A stretch of 7,530 bases of DNA, from assembly GCA_030045755.1 (NCBI GenBank), contig JASIEW010000145.1, forward strand, positions 1-7,530, in the 5' to 3' direction. The notes below the pieces were generated by a model. That model did no database searches and was not told the DNA's origin. It worked only from the letters and a program-made list of their open reading frames with translations. This stretch comes from Nitrososphaerales archaeon. Lineage in GTDB: Archaea; Thermoproteota; Nitrososphaeria; Nitrososphaerales; UBA183. Shown here one piece after another: positions 7,415 through 7,530 of this stretch (the first letter of the stretch is position 1; each line of letters opens with the position of its first letter). Made by a program: the position numbers and the translations under genes.

Positions 7415-7530
7415 AGCGGGAAGAGAATCACGAACCCGACTGAGGGTGGTTTCGATGTTTCAAGGGCTGAGCTTTTCGAGGCCCTTGGTCATCATACTAG
7501 AATCCTGATCCTGCAGGCTCTGGAAGATAG
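7415..7530 (+). CDS. ArsR-like winged-helix regulator, 5' part, no canonical start seen
   Basis: The frame opens after a TAA at 7412-7414 and runs off the window. It reads an N-terminal extension (SGKRITNPTEGGFDVSR) and then AELFEALGHHTRILILQALE, a typical first helix of ArsR-like winged-helix domains common in archaea (usual form: ELFEALGHPTRIRIL). The domain call rests on about 20 residues. No ATG, GTG or TTG exists in this frame before the domain; AUC at 7427 would be the nearest near-cognate. The GTG at 7446 and ATG at 7455 are in another frame, which stops at TGA 7506-7508. Options are a sequencing or real frameshift between about 7455 and 7470, a non-standard start, or a decayed gene. 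Two palindromes and a TATA-like box upstream support a regulated gene here. Confidence 0.5.

Overview
The window most likely comes from an archaeon with a fairly GC-rich genome, plausibly Nitrososphaeria/Thermoproteota-like, although the lineage is inference. Three things point to archaea: a class II tRNA-Leu(UAG) with no genomically encoded CCA, TATA/BRE-like boxes about 27-30 bp upstream of apparently leaderless or short-leader genes, and two apparent TTG starts. The window is almost fully coding, and no gene-free stretch exceeds about 160 bases.

Left half (minus strand, 4641 down to 36): three tightly packed genes that look like one operon. A MarR-family regulator is followed after 1 bp by a 14-helix DHA2-type MFS transporter, and after 3 bp by a full-length AcnA/IRP1-type aconitase with all three [4Fe-4S] cysteines. 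MarR plus MFS is a common efflux arrangement. Locking a central-metabolism aconitase behind them is unusual and hints at a tricarboxylate-related substrate, or at redox/stress-coupled expression of aconitase.

Middle (4642-4743): a 102-bp divergent intergenic region. It carries a TATA-like box placed for a leaderless MarR transcript, with an AACATGTT palindrome just upstream that is a candidate MarR operator. To the right, on the plus strand, lies a 680-aa YyaL/SPATA20-type protein (DUF255 thioredoxin-like domain plus an alpha/alpha-barrel region) with an intact CHWC motif. It is followed by a 100-aa unrecognised protein with a predicted beta-alpha-beta-beta-alpha pattern and a highly charged tail.

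Right end: tRNA-Leu(UAG), then about 160 bp of more AT-rich DNA holding two perfect inverted repeats whose centres are 31 bp apart (about three helical turns). The window then runs off into what reads as an ArsR-like winged-helix regulator. That reading frame has no ATG, GTG or TTG start, so it may be a frameshifted or broken gene, or it may use a non-standard start.

I see no CRISPR array, transposon, phage gene or clearly new multi-gene system. The points most worth follow-up are the MarR-MFS-aconitase operon, the start-less winged-helix gene with its paired palindromes, and the 100-aa orphan protein.
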